DNA of 64,000 nt from Flavobacteriaceae bacterium LYZ1037 (GTDB lineage Bacteria > Bacteroidota > Bacteroidia > Flavobacteriales > Flavobacteriaceae), in NCBI GenBank assembly GCA_003144015.1, contig QFWS01000010.1, positions 1 to 64,000 on the forward strand, given 5' to 3'. Under the pieces are notes generated by a model. It searched no databases. It had not been told where the DNA came from and saw nothing but the letters and a program-made list of their open reading frames with translations. This document shows positions 17,514-26,037 of the stretch, piece after piece. Every line of letters begins with the position of its first letter. Position 1 is the first letter of the stretch. A program made the translations under genes and the position numbers.

Positions 17514-20363
17514 ATGTCAGATCAAAAACGCCTTTTTCTAGTCGATGCTTACGCCCTTATTTTTCGTGGCTATTACGCTTTTATAAAAAACCCAAGAATT
17601 AACTCTAAAGGCGAAGACACGTCAGCAATCATGGGATTTATGAACTCCCTTTTGGATGTCATTAAACGCGAACGACCAGATCATCTGGCTGTTTGTTTTG
17701 ATAAAGGTGGTAGTGTCGATCGCGTAGAAATGTTTGAAGCTTATAAAGCTAATAGAGATGAAACTCCAGAAGGCATTAAAACGGCTGTGCCGTATATCTG
17801 TGAGATTTTAAAAGCCATGCACATTCCTATTATGGTAAAAGATGGATACGAAGCAGACGATGTGATTGGCACCTTGGCTAAAAAAGCCGAAAAACAAGGC
17901 TATAAAACCTTTATGGTCACGCCAGATAAAGATTTTGCACAACTGGTTTCAGAAAATATTTTCATGTACAGACCTGTCTTTGGAGGTGGTTATGAAACTT
18001 GGGGCATTCCAGAAGTACAAAAGAAATTTGAAGTGACAGATCCTTTGCAAGTCATTGACTTTTTGGGTATGATGGGAGATGCAAGTGATAATATTCCAGG
18101 TCTTCCAGGTGTTGGCGAAAAAACAGCGAAAAAATTTATAGCTCAGTTTGGTAGTATGGAAGGCTTATTGGCCAATACCGATCAGCTTAAAGGCAAGATG
18201 AAAGAAAAAGTGGAAGCCAATGGCGAATTAGGCTTACTCTCAAAACAACTAGCCACCATTATGCTAGATGTTCCTGTGGAATTTGATGCCAAAGATTTTG
18301 AAATGTCTGAGCCAGACATTCCTAAAGTCACAGAAATTTTTCAAGAATTAGAGTTTAGAAGACTCATAGATAATTTCTTAAAAACATTTGCTTCAGAAGC
18401 CCAACCAGCAACAAACAACACACCTACTACTCCTGAAAAAGCAGCAGTAAAAGCAACACCTAAAGAACAAGCTTCAGCAGGCGCTGGACAGTTTTCGTTG
18501 TTTGGAGGTAACCCTTCAACAGAGACTGAATCCATTTCTGAGCATGCACGTAAAACTGCTGAAAACACCTCACATTTTTACCAAAGTGTGGCTTCTGGAA
18601 TGGCAACCAAATTATTCGTAAAAAACCTCATGAATCAAACATCTGTTTGTTTTGATACTGAAACAACAGGCTTAAATCCATTAACAGCAGAATTGGTTGG
18701 TATTGCTTTTTCTTGGGAAGCTGGCAAAGGCTTTTATGTGCCTTTTCCTGAAGATAAAGCCGAAGCTCAAGAACTCATTGAAATCTTAAGACCGTTTTTC
18801 GAAAGTGAAACCATTCAAAAAATTGGTCAGAATTTAAAATACGATATTAAAGTCCTTAGAAAATATAACATCAAAGTAAAAGGCAAGTTGTTCGACACCA
18901 TGTTAGCGCATTATTTAATTAATCCAGATATGCGACATAATATGGATGTGTTAGCAGAAACCTATTTGAATTACACTCCTATTTCCATAACAGAACTTCT
19001 TGGTAAAAAAGGGAAGAATCAGTTATCAATGCGAGACGTTCCGTTAGAAAAACAAACAGAATATGCTGTTGAAGATGCTGACATAACATTACAGTTAAAA
19101 GAACATTTTGAAAAAGAATTAGGCGAAGCCAACACACAAAAATTATTCGATGAGATTGAAATCCCACTACTTCGTGTGCTGGCAGATATGGAATTAGAAG
19201 GCATTAATTTGGATACAGCGTTTTTAAAATCCCTTTCGGAAGATTTAAATAATGACATCGCTAATCTTGAAAAGCGTATTTACGAAGCAGCAGGCGAAGC
19301 ATTCAACATTGCCTCACCAAAGCAATTGGGTATCATTCTTTTTGAAAAATTAAAGTTGGTTGATAAGCCTAAAAAAACCAAAACAGGACAGTATGCAACC
19401 TCTGAAGATATTTTGTCTTATTTAGCAAAAGACCATGAGATTATTCAGAATATTTTGGATTATCGTGGACTTGCCAAACTAAAAAGCACTTATGTGGATG
19501 CTTTACCTCTTCAGGTTGAAGCAAGCACAGGACGCGTTCATACAGATTACATGCAAACCGTTGCTGCCACAGGACGTTTAAGTAGTAATAATCCAAATTT
19601 ACAAAACATTCCCATTCGTACCGAACGTGGCAGACAGGTTAGAAAAGCCTTTGTACCAAGAAACGAAGATTACACCTTATTAGCTGCCGATTATTCTCAA
19701 ATTGAATTACGTATTATTGCTGCTTTAAGTGAAGAAGAAACCATGATTGAAGCCTTTAAAAATGGCGAAGACATTCATACATCCACGGCTTCTAAAGTCT
19801 TTAATGTGCCATTGGCTGAAGTCACCAGAGAACAACGTAGCAATGCGAAAACCGTGAATTTTGGAATTATTTATGGGGTATCTGCTTTTGGTTTGAGCAA
19901 CCAAACCGATTTATCTCGTAATGAATCTAAAGAGCTTATTGATACCTATTATAAAAACTATCCTAAGTTGCGTAATTATATGAGTGAGTTGGTAGATTTT
20001 GCTCGCGACCATGGCTATGTGCAAACCGTTTTAGGCAGACGCCGTTATTTAAAAGACATCAATTCTAGAAATGCTGTGGTTCGAAGTGCAGCCGAACGTA
20101 ATGCCGTAAACGCACCCATTCAAGGAAGTGCTGCCGACATTATTAAGATTGCCATGATTAACATTTATAAGAAACTCCAGGAGGGCGATTATAAAACCAA
20201 AATGCTCTTACAAGTGCATGATGAATTGGTTTTTGATGTTTACAAACCAGAATTGGAAGCCATGAAAACGCTTATTAAAACCGAAATGGAAAATGCTTTT
20301 ACATTAAAAGTGCCTTTAGATGTGGAAATGGATATTGGTGATAATTGGTTGGAGGCGCATTAG
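17514..20363 (+). CDS. polA: DNA polymerase I
   Basis: Fills gaps and removes RNA primers in repair and replication. 949 residues with all three domains. The 5' nuclease (about 1-290) shows LFLVDAYALIFRGYYAF, GYEADDVIGTLA, TPDKDFAQLV and DNIPGLPGVGEKTA. A low-complexity linker (about 300-345) rich in Ala, Thr and Pro follows. The 3'-5' proofreading exonuclease is intact: Asp381 and Glu383 in FDTETTG, plus IGQNLKYDIKVL and YAVEDAD. The polymerase has motif A DYSQIELR, motif B region RSNAKTVNFGIIYG, and motif C VHDEL. Standing alone upstream of an inserted restriction-modification pair. Confidence 0.97.
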   Translation: MSDQKRLFLVDAYALIFRGYYAFIKNPRINSKGEDTSAIMGFMNSLLDVIKRERPDHLAVCFDKGGSVDRVEMFEAYKANRDETPEGIKTAVPYICEILKAMHIPIMVKDGYEADDVIGTLAKKAEKQGYKTFMVTPDKDFAQLVSENIFMYRPVFGGGYETWGIPEVQKKFEVTDPLQVIDFLGMMGDASDNIPGLPGVGEKTAKKFIAQFGSMEGLLANTDQLKGKMKEKVEANGELGLLSKQLATIMLDVPVEFDAKDFEMSEPDIPKVTEIFQELEFRRLIDNFLKTFASEAQPATNNTPTTPEKAAVKATPKEQASAGAGQFSLFGGNPSTETESISEHARKTAENTSHFYQSVASGMATKLFVKNLMNQTSVCFDTETTGLNPLTAELVGIAFSWEAGKGFYVPFPEDKAEAQELIEILRPFFESETIQKIGQNLKYDIKVLRKYNIKVKGKLFDTMLAHYLINPDMRHNMDVLAETYLNYTPISITELLGKKGKNQLSMRDVPLEKQTEYAVEDADITLQLKEHFEKELGEANTQKLFDEIEIPLLRVLADMELEGINLDTAFLKSLSEDLNNDIANLEKRIYEAAGEAFNIASPKQLGIILFEKLKLVDKPKKTKTGQYATSEDILSYLAKDHEIIQNILDYRGLAKLKSTYVDALPLQVEASTGRVHTDYMQTVAATGRLSSNNPNLQNIPIRTERGRQVRKAFVPRNEDYTLLAADYSQIELRIIAALSEEETMIEAFKNGEDIHTSTASKVFNVPLAEVTREQRSNAKTVNFGIIYGVSAFGLSNQTDLSRNESKELIDTYYKNYPKLRNYMSELVDFARDHGYVQTVLGRRRYLKDINSRNAVVRSAAERNAVNAPIQGSAADIIKIAMINIYKKLQEGDYKTKMLLQVHDELVFDVYKPELEAMKTLIKTEMENAFTLKVPLDVEMDIGDNWLEAH

Positions 20364-20403
20364 AATATCTTTTACTATCTTGTAAACGAACATAAAACAT
20401 CAT

Positions 20404-21168
20404 ATGGCAAACAATTATTTAAATTATATTTCGGACGAACATTTATTACATTGTATTGAAAACTTATACAATTCTTATCAAAAAGCTAAAGCAAATATTA
20501 GTAAGTCTAAATTTTATAAAAACAAAATAGATACAATCAAGTTGACTTTTGATTCGAAATTTAATGATTTAGATGAAGAAACTTTAGTCAAGACAGAAAT
20601 TAACCGACAAATTGATAAATCTATAAATAATTCAATTGGCACTTTTCATGAAGAAATTCTTGGAGGAGTTGATGGTTATGAAATTGGAAAACTAAGTGGA
20701 TTTGATATAAAAGCAATTGATGAAACTTTATTTGCTGATATTAAAAATAAGCATAATACAATGAACAGTAGTTCAGCTGAAAGCCTTTTTCAAAAATTAG
20801 CAACTTATGCTGACACTTATAAGAACGCAAAATGTTATTGGGTTCAAATTTTAGCAAAAGGAAGTTTTTGTGAAAAATGGTTTAGTGAGATTAATGGAAA
20901 AGAATATAGTCATAGTAGAGTTTACAAAATCTCAGGTGATCAATTTTATGCATTAATTACTGGAAATAAAAAAGCGTTATTTGAATTGTACTCTATTCTC
21001 CCTAAAGTAATAAATGATTTTCTTAAAACAAAAGAAGAACAAGCTGGAATAGGCAATTCGGCCTTAAAAGAAATTTCTGAAAGTTCTAAAAAAAGCAAAA
21101 GAACAATATTAAATGAAATTACTTTTGAAAACTATAGCTATTATTTAGGATTTGATAAGCTGGAATAA
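20404..21168 (+). CDS. Type II restriction endonuclease, Eco47II-like
   Basis: 254 residues. The centre GFDIKAIDETLFADIKNKHN then TMNSSSAESLFQKL matches from memory the Eco47II family, whose members cut GGNCC or GGWCC. Asp101 and Asp112-x-Lys114 fit a PD-(D/E)xK catalytic core with Asp in the third place. The downstream YADTYKNAKCYWVQILAKGS is the next core strand. The gene is AT-rich compared with polA. It converges on the methyltransferase gene, their 3' ends overlapping by 28 bases, a compact selfish-module arrangement. The recognition site is inferred from the family only. Confidence 0.85.
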   Translation: MANNYLNYISDEHLLHCIENLYNSYQKAKANISKSKFYKNKIDTIKLTFDSKFNDLDEETLVKTEINRQIDKSINNSIGTFHEEILGGVDGYEIGKLSGFDIKAIDETLFADIKNKHNTMNSSSAESLFQKLATYADTYKNAKCYWVQILAKGSFCEKWFSEINGKEYSHSRVYKISGDQFYALITGNKKALFELYSILPKVINDFLKTKEEQAGIGNSALKEISESSKKSKRTILNEITFENYSYYLGFDKLE

Positions 21169-22385
21169 TAATCATTTAAAAACTTAACAATAGAATAGCC
21201 TATTTCTTTACCTAAATTACAAGGGACTGCATTTCCAATTTGTTTATACTGTTGAGAAACAGAACCAATAAATTTCCAATCATCTGGAAACGTTTGTATT
21301 CGTGCATATTCACGAACTGTAAAAGGTCGTGTTTCATCTGGATGACATCTCTCTGTTTGCTTTTGAGCAGGACTACACGTTAAAGTTAAACTTGGTTCGT
21401 CCCAACCAATACGCCTAGCCATTCCTGTTTTTCCTCCACCTAAATAAAAACTTTTACCCATATATTCTTTCTGTAAGTCTAAAGGTAAATCTCTCCAATA
21501 ACCTTTTGGCGGAACTAAATCTAAAACTACTTTTTTATGTTCAGGATATTTTGAGCCTTCAGATTTTGGGACATTAGAATCATACAGTTTCCCTTTCTTT
21601 AATGCATCAGATAAATTATAAATAGTTTGATACGGTTTTGGGTATTCATATTTTATATCAATATCTTTTCTTACTCCAACTAGAATTAATCGTTCTCGTT
21701 TTTGAGGCACATTAAAATTTATAGCTTTTAAAACTTGAACAGGAACTACATTATATCCAATTTCATCAAGAATTGACAACATACCTTTTAATGTTTCTCC
21801 TTTTTCATGTGATAATAAACCTTTTACATTTTCACCAATACAAATTGGAGGATTCACTTCTTTAACTGCACGAGCAAATTCGTAAAACAAAGTTCCTCTT
21901 GCATCTTCTAGACCTAACTTTTTCCCTGCATAACTAAAAGCCTGACAAGGAAAGCCGCCAGTAACAATATCTACTTCTCCATTAAATTTTTCAAAATTGA
22001 AAGATTTAATATCTCCTTCTAAAACATTCCAATGAGGTCGATTTTCTCTTAATGTTTGGCAAGCCCATTTATCAATTTCGTTTAATGCAGCACATTTAAT
22101 TCCAGCTTTTTCAAGTCCAATTGCTAAACCACCTGCTCCAGCAAATAACTCTAGAACTTTAAACTCTTTTATCGGTTTCTCAGAATTATCTATTTCTTCT
22201 TCAAGATTATCAATTAAGGGTTTTAATAAATTATTTATATCTTCTTTTTTATAAATACGATACTCACTTATAGGCTCCCTTAATGCAGAAAGTTTACCTT
22301 CTTTATCCCATCTTCGTAAAGTTTCTTTACTTTTACCAAGTAATTCAGCAGCTTCTGAAAGCGAATAACAATCTTTTATAACCAT
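21141..22385 (-). CDS. C5-cytosine DNA methyltransferase with N-terminal MerR-type HTH
   Basis: Protects the host DNA by methylating cytosine. 414 residues from the ATG at 22385. An N-terminal helix-turn-helix (about 5-50: YSLSEAAELLGKSKETLRRW, then EYRIYKKEDI) of the MerR/excisionase type is fused to a complete methyltransferase: motif I LELFAGAGGLAIGLE, motif IV TGGFPCQAFS with Cys147, motif VI ENVKGLL, motif VIII QKRERLILVGV, and motif X QIGNAVP. A target-recognition region lies between VIII and IX (about 235-345). An in-frame ATG at 22397 is possible, but tandem repeats sit there. The fused HTH likely represses or tunes the module's own promoter, the job done by separate C proteins elsewhere. 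Confidence 0.92.
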   Translation of the reverse strand: MVIKDCYSLSEAAELLGKSKETLRRWDKEGKLSALREPISEYRIYKKEDINNLLKPLIDNLEEEIDNSEKPIKEFKVLELFAGAGGLAIGLEKAGIKCAALNEIDKWACQTLRENRPHWNVLEGDIKSFNFEKFNGEVDIVTGGFPCQAFSYAGKKLGLEDARGTLFYEFARAVKEVNPPICIGENVKGLLSHEKGETLKGMLSILDEIGYNVVPVQVLKAINFNVPQKRERLILVGVRKDIDIKYEYPKPYQTIYNLSDALKKGKLYDSNVPKSEGSKYPEHKKVVLDLVPPKGYWRDLPLDLQKEYMGKSFYLGGGKTGMARRIGWDEPSLTLTCSPAQKQTERCHPDETRPFTVREYARIQTFPDDWKFIGSVSQQYKQIGNAVPCNLGKEIGYSIVKFLNDYYSSLSNPK

Positions 22386-22404
22386 ATTACACAACATTAC
22401 ACAA
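22386..22404. promoter_or_regulatory. Two tandem 9-bp repeats at the methyltransferase start
   Basis: ATTACACAA occurs at 22386-22394 and 22396-22404, repeating every 10 bases (one helical turn). On the gene strand they read TTGTGTAAT twice just before the ATG at 22385. A likely operator for the fused HTH (inference), and a reason to prefer the shorter start. Confidence 0.5.
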
Positions 22405-22438
22405 TGGTTACAAATTTAGAGAAGAATTTTTAATTATT

Positions 22439-22471
22439 AGAAAGTTTTCTAATTAATTTTAGAAAGTTTTC
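22439..22471. promoter_or_regulatory. Paired AGAAAGTTTTC sites, 22 bp apart
   Basis: AGAAAGTTTTC at 22439-22449 and 22461-22471, each close to the palindrome AGAAAnnTTTCT. The 22-base step is two helical turns. They lie in the promoter zone of the methyltransferase. The rest of 22405-22646 is AT-rich without an ORF. Confidence 0.4.
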
Positions 22472-22646
22472 AATGCACTACAAATCCAACTCTTTCAAAC
22501 TCAAAAAACAATTCCTAATTAACAAATCATCATCAAATTTCTATCATAAAGAATTACACCAATCATTATTTTTGGTTAAATGCCAGCTATGTTAAAGACG
22601 AAATATATTTAAAATAAATTGTGCTTTCCATATTTAATATAATAAT

Positions 22647-22886
22647 TTATTCTAAAATTTGTCTAGTTATTATTGAAATAGCTTCAGTTTTACCTAAAAT
22701 ATTATCAAATTCTCTTAAAGAATCTTCATCTCTATAAACTCCATTGCTATCATTCCATACTAGCCAACCAATTAAATCTTCACGAGTCCAAGAATTTAAT
22801 TCAGCTTGAAGTTTTTCCTCACCCAATTCCATTACTTTATAATATGGACGTCTTAACTTTTCTTCTTCACTTATAGATGTATGCAT
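22647..22886 (-). CDS. Small acidic protein of unknown function
   Basis: 79 residues, no signal peptide or membrane segment. The sequence is rich in charged residues (SEEEKLRRPYYKVMELGEEK, then WTREDLIGWLVWNDSNGVYRDEDS) and seems helical. It is soluble and probably cytoplasmic. I do not recognise a family. It sits between the restriction module and the DJ-1 gene, in a zone that looks like an insertion spot. It could be a module passenger or a regulator. Confidence 0.55.
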   Translation of the reverse strand: MHTSISEEEKLRRPYYKVMELGEEKLQAELNSWTREDLIGWLVWNDSNGVYRDEDSLREFDNILGKTEAISIITRQILE

Positions 22887-22987
22887 AAGTTTTTATATGT
22901 AAAATTTGACACATAAATATAACTATATTTTATGTTAAAACCAATTATATTAGTGACTTAAAAGCCGAAATATTGATTATATAATTT

Positions 22988-23098
22988 ATGATATCTGAAG
23001 AAGAAAATGGCTCTAAACCAATGAGCATAAATTGGGAACTGAGTGAACCAATGCCACATTATTTATGGAAAGATGCAGCTAAACTTTCTATAGGATAA
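22988..23098 (+). pseudogene. Possible gene remnant (36-residue ORF)
   Basis: A short frame MISEEENGSKPMSINWELSE... ends SIG. It lacks neighbours in frame and a clear ribosome site. It may be the end or middle of a lost gene; the 22887-23191 gap holds nothing else except the terminator. Confidence 0.2.
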
Positions 23099-23137
23099 CC
23101 TATTAACTTTAAATTTTAAAAAAAAATTCTAAAACAC

Positions 23138-23174
23138 AAAAAAGCAGGATTTTCTATAAAAATCCTGCTTTTTC
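23138..23174 (-). terminator. Hairpin terminator for the DJ-1/PfpI gene
   Basis: GCAGGATTTT pairs with AAAATCCTGC across a 5-base centre, with A and T runs on both sides, so it can work in both directions. The DJ-1 gene on the minus strand ends at 23192, just upstream of it. Confidence 0.8.
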
Positions 23175-23191
23175 AAATTTAATTCAAAAAC

Positions 23192-23752
23192 TTAGGCTGT
23201 TTGCATGTCATGCTTGCCTTCGTAAACTTCTTCAACGAATTTTGAATTAAATGCTGGTAAATCTTTAGGAGAACGACTTGTTACTAATCCTTCATCAACC
23301 ACGACTTCTTCATCTACCCAATGGGCTCCTGCATTTTTAATGTCTGTTTTAATAGAGCCATAAGAAGTTACTTTTCGTCCTTTTAAAACATCGGCTTCTG
23401 CCAATAACCATGGTCCATGACAAATAGCTCCAACGGGTTTTTTATTTTCAAAAAACGATTTCACAAAAGAAACTGCGTTTTCGTTTCTTCTTAATACATC
23501 TGGATTGATAACACCTCCTGGAAGCATTAAGGCATGATAATCTTTTTGCGACACTTCGTCTAAAGTTTTATCTACTTTATAGGTGTTACTCCAATTTCCA
23601 TCTTGCCATCCTTTAATGTCTCCACGTTCTAAAGACACAATGTGAACATTAGCTCCAGCATCTTCTAAGGCTTTTTTTGGTTCTCTTAATTCACTTTCTT
23701 CAAATCCATTAGTTGCTAATATAGCAACAGTTTTTTTATTCAAATTTTTCAT
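23192..23752 (-). CDS. DJ-1/PfpI family protein (glutamine amidotransferase-like)
   Basis: 186 residues covering the whole class I amidotransferase-like fold. The nucleophile elbow AICHGPWLLAEA carries Cys111 followed by His112, and Glu18 in NGFEESEL is the conserved partner. Further marks are MLPGGVINPD and GRKVTSYGSIKTDIKNAGA, as in the YhbO/PfpI group. Members act as stress-induced deglycases, hydrolases or chaperones, and the precise activity is disputed. No signal peptide, so cytoplasmic. Single-gene unit with its own terminator. Confidence 0.9.
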   Translation of the reverse strand: MKNLNKKTVAILATNGFEESELREPKKALEDAGANVHIVSLERGDIKGWQDGNWSNTYKVDKTLDEVSQKDYHALMLPGGVINPDVLRRNENAVSFVKSFFENKKPVGAICHGPWLLAEADVLKGRKVTSYGSIKTDIKNAGAHWVDEEVVVDEGLVTSRSPKDLPAFNSKFVEEVYEGKHDMQTA

Positions 23753-24030
23753 TTTTATATGTTTTTAATTAATTTTTATTTTACTCTAAATTAGCATTAA
23801 TATCGTGTGAACACAAGTATTTTGGGTGGTTTAACCCAAGATTAACGCCTTGTGTTAATGAATCTTAAAATAAGATGCATGGCGTTATTTTATTCACTTT
23901 AATTTAACTTAAACAAATGAGAGGTATAAATAACTGATAGAATTCTTGAATAAAGAATCACGAATTTTAAATATAAAATGAGGAGTAAAAAAGATATAAA
24001 CAAAGTTATCAAAAATATCTCACTTCACTA

Positions 24031-24061
24031 TTTGGTAATCAAATATATAATCGTAAATTTG
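24031..24061 (+). promoter_or_regulatory. Bacteroidota-type promoter of the rplM-rpsI operon
   Basis: TTTG at 24031-24034, a spacer of exactly 19, and TAAATTTG at 24054-24061 match the consensus fully. Transcription should start near 24068, giving a leader of about 60 bases. Confidence 0.8.
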
Positions 24062-24130
24062 CAAACTCTTTTTAAGAGAGGAATGTTTAATCTATTGCGC
24101 CTAAGCGTAATAAAAAAATTAATTAATAAC

Positions 24131-24586
24131 GTGGACACATTAAGCTACAAAACGATATCAGCAAACAAAGCGACTGTAAATAAGCAGTGGGTTTTGGTAG
24201 ATGCTGATGGTCAAACTCTAGGACGTTTAGCATCTAAAGTTGCTAAACTATTAAGAGGAAAACACAAGCCTAACTTCACGCCTCACGTTGATTGTGGAGA
24301 TAACGTCATTGTTATCAATGCAGAAAAAATCAACTTAACTGGAAACAAATGGACAGATAAATCTTATATCCGTCACACAGGTTACCCAGGTGGTCAAAGA
24401 AGTTTAACAGCTACAGAATTGTTTGGAAAAGATCCAGCAAGATTGGTAGAAAAATCAGTAAAAGGAATGTTACCTAAGAACAAATTAGGTGCTACATTAT
24501 TCCGTAATTTAAATGTTGTTGTTGGTGCAGCTCATACACATGAAGCTCAAAAACCTAAAACAATTAACCTAGAAGAATTCAAATAA
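24131..24586 (+). CDS. rplM: 50S ribosomal protein L13
   Basis: A large-subunit protein that acts early in assembly. 151 residues from a GTG start at 24131. The frame is open 51 codons further up, but MDTLSYKT...[19 protein letters not shown] is where the family begins, and the promoter's start point near 24068 lies inside the longer frame. Motifs seen are [28 protein letters not shown] and [11 protein letters not shown]. It is followed after one base by rpsI, the usual pairing. Confidence 0.95.
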   Translation: MDTLSYKTISANKATVNKQWVLVDADGQTLGRLASKVAKLLRGKHKPNFTPHVDCGDNVIVINAEKINLTGNKWTDKSYIRHTGYPGGQRSLTATELFGKDPARLVEKSVKGMLPKNKLGATLFRNLNVVVGAAHTHEAQKPKTINLEEFK

Positions 24587-24587
24587 C

Positions 24588-24974
24588 ATGGAAGTAATTC
24601 ACAAAATTGGTCGTAGAAAGACGGCTGTTGCTCGTGTGTATGTTGCCCCAGGAAAAGGGAACATCACGATTAATAAAAAAGACTTAACTAATTACTTTCC
24701 TACTGCAACATTGCAGTACAAAGTAAATCAACCTTTAGTTTTGACTAACAATGATGGCAACTTTGATATTACAGTAAATGTATTTGGAGGAGGTATCACA
24801 GGACAAGCAGAAGCAATCCGTTTAGGTTTATCTCGCGTTATGTGCGAGTTAGATCCTGAAAACAGATTAATTCTAAAACCAGAAGGTTTATTAACAAGAG
24901 ATCCAAGAATGGTTGAACGTAAGAAATTCGGTCAGAAGAAAGCTCGTAAGAAATTTCAATTCTCTAAACGTTAA
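24588..24974 (+). CDS. rpsI: 30S ribosomal protein S9
   Basis: 128 residues, full family length. Starts IHKIGRRKTAVARVYVAPGKG and ends with the basic tail KKFGQKKARKKFQFSKR, whose last Arg reaches the P-site tRNA in known ribosomes. GGGITGQAEAIRLGLSRVM is present. One base separates it from rplM, so both are co-transcribed. A long hairpin follows in the gap before rpsB. Confidence 0.97.
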   Translation: MEVIHKIGRRKTAVARVYVAPGKGNITINKKDLTNYFPTATLQYKVNQPLVLTNNDGNFDITVNVFGGGITGQAEAIRLGLSRVMCELDPENRLILKPEGLLTRDPRMVERKKFGQKKARKKFQFSKR

Positions 24975-24980
24975 TTTATC

Positions 24981-25028
24981 TTCAACAAGATTGAAATGCT
25001 TTATAATACGTATTTCCATCTTGTTGAA
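24981..25028 (+). other. Stable stem-loop between rpsI and rpsB
   Basis: TTCAACAAGAT at 24981-24991 pairs with ATCTTGTTGAA at 25018-25028, and inside it GAAAT pairs with ATTTC. No T run follows, so it is not a standard terminator. A second small hairpin (TGACTTTT 25063-25070 with AAAAGTCA 25077-25084) comes next. It could be an RNA-processing site or part of an rpsB leader. Confidence 0.5.
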
Positions 25029-25174
25029 ACAAAACAAAAAATAACTCAGTTATTGTTGTCCATGACTTTTAAAAATAAAAAGTCAGGATTTAGTTTAGCA
25101 TCTAAATGATTAAGGCGAATTGAAAAATGACCACTTAAACATTGCTAATACAACAGAACGTAAACTATTACAAA

Positions 25175-25954
25175 ATGGCAGTAGAAGTAAAAGACTTACT
25201 TGAAGCAGGTGTACACTTTGGACACCTTACACGTAAATGGGATCCAAACATGGCTCCTTACGTATATATGGAGCGTAATGGCATCCATATTATCAATCTA
25301 TACAAAACAGCAGCTAAAATGGACGAAGCTGGAGCAGCACTTGCTAAAATTGCAGCTTCTGGACGTAAAATTTTATTTGTTGCAACCAAAAAACAAGCTA
25401 AAGATATTGTAGCTGAAAAAGCAGGTAACATCAACATGCCTTACATTACAGAAAGATGGCCAGGTGGTATGTTAACTAACTTCGTAACTATTAGAAAAGC
25501 CGTTAAAAAAATGGCAACTATCGATAGAATGAAGAAAGATGGTACTTTCAATTCTTTATCTAAGAAAGAACGTTTACAAGTAGACCGTCAACGTGCTAAA
25601 TTAGAAAAGAACTTAGGTTCTATTAGCGACATGACACGTTTACCAGCAGCATTATTTGTTGTAGATATTAAACGCGAACATATTGCTATTGCAGAAGCTC
25701 AAAAATTAAACATTCCAATTTTTGCTATGGTAGATACCAACTCAGACCCACGTCAAGTTGATTATGTTATACCAGCAAACGATGATGCTTCTAAATCAAT
25801 TAGCAAAATTTTAACCCACGTAACCGACGCTATCGCTAATGGATTAGCTGAACGTAAAGCTGAAAAAGACGCAACTTCTAAAGATGCGGCTCCTAAAGCT
25901 GAAAAGAAAGCTGCTCCGAAAAAGAAAGCAGTAGCAAAAGACGAGGAAGAATAA
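25175..25954 (+). CDS. rpsB: 30S ribosomal protein S2
   Basis: 259 residues from the ATG at 25175, chosen because the family opens with [17 protein letters not shown]; a start 33 bases up adds a non-conserved piece. Seen are [31 protein letters not shown], and [15 protein letters not shown]. The end (about 225-259) is a Lys/Ala-rich tail typical of this phylum. Followed by tsf after 83 bases, the conserved pair. Confidence 0.96.
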   Translation: MAVEVKDLLEAGVHFGHLTRKWDPNMAPYVYMERNGIHIINLYKTAAKMDEAGAALAKIAASGRKILFVATKKQAKDIVAEKAGNINMPYITERWPGGMLTNFVTIRKAVKKMATIDRMKKDGTFNSLSKKERLQVDRQRAKLEKNLGSISDMTRLPAALFVVDIKREHIAIAEAQKLNIPIFAMVDTNSDPRQVDYVIPANDDASKSISKILTHVTDAIANGLAERKAEKDATSKDAAPKAEKKAAPKKKAVAKDEEE

Positions 25955-26037
25955 ATTATTAAAAACAACCCTAATTAAGTCGTTTATTCTTTTCTTTTAG
26001 AAACTAGATTAAACGACTTTTTTAAATTTAAAATAAT

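Noticed and set aside
21141-21168. Overlap of nuclease and methyltransferase ends as an assembly error
   Set aside because: Both reading frames keep sensible family ends across the overlap and compact convergent ends are common in such modules.
23978-24130. Longer start for ribosomal protein L13
   Set aside because: The extra 51 residues have no family match and the promoter sits inside them.
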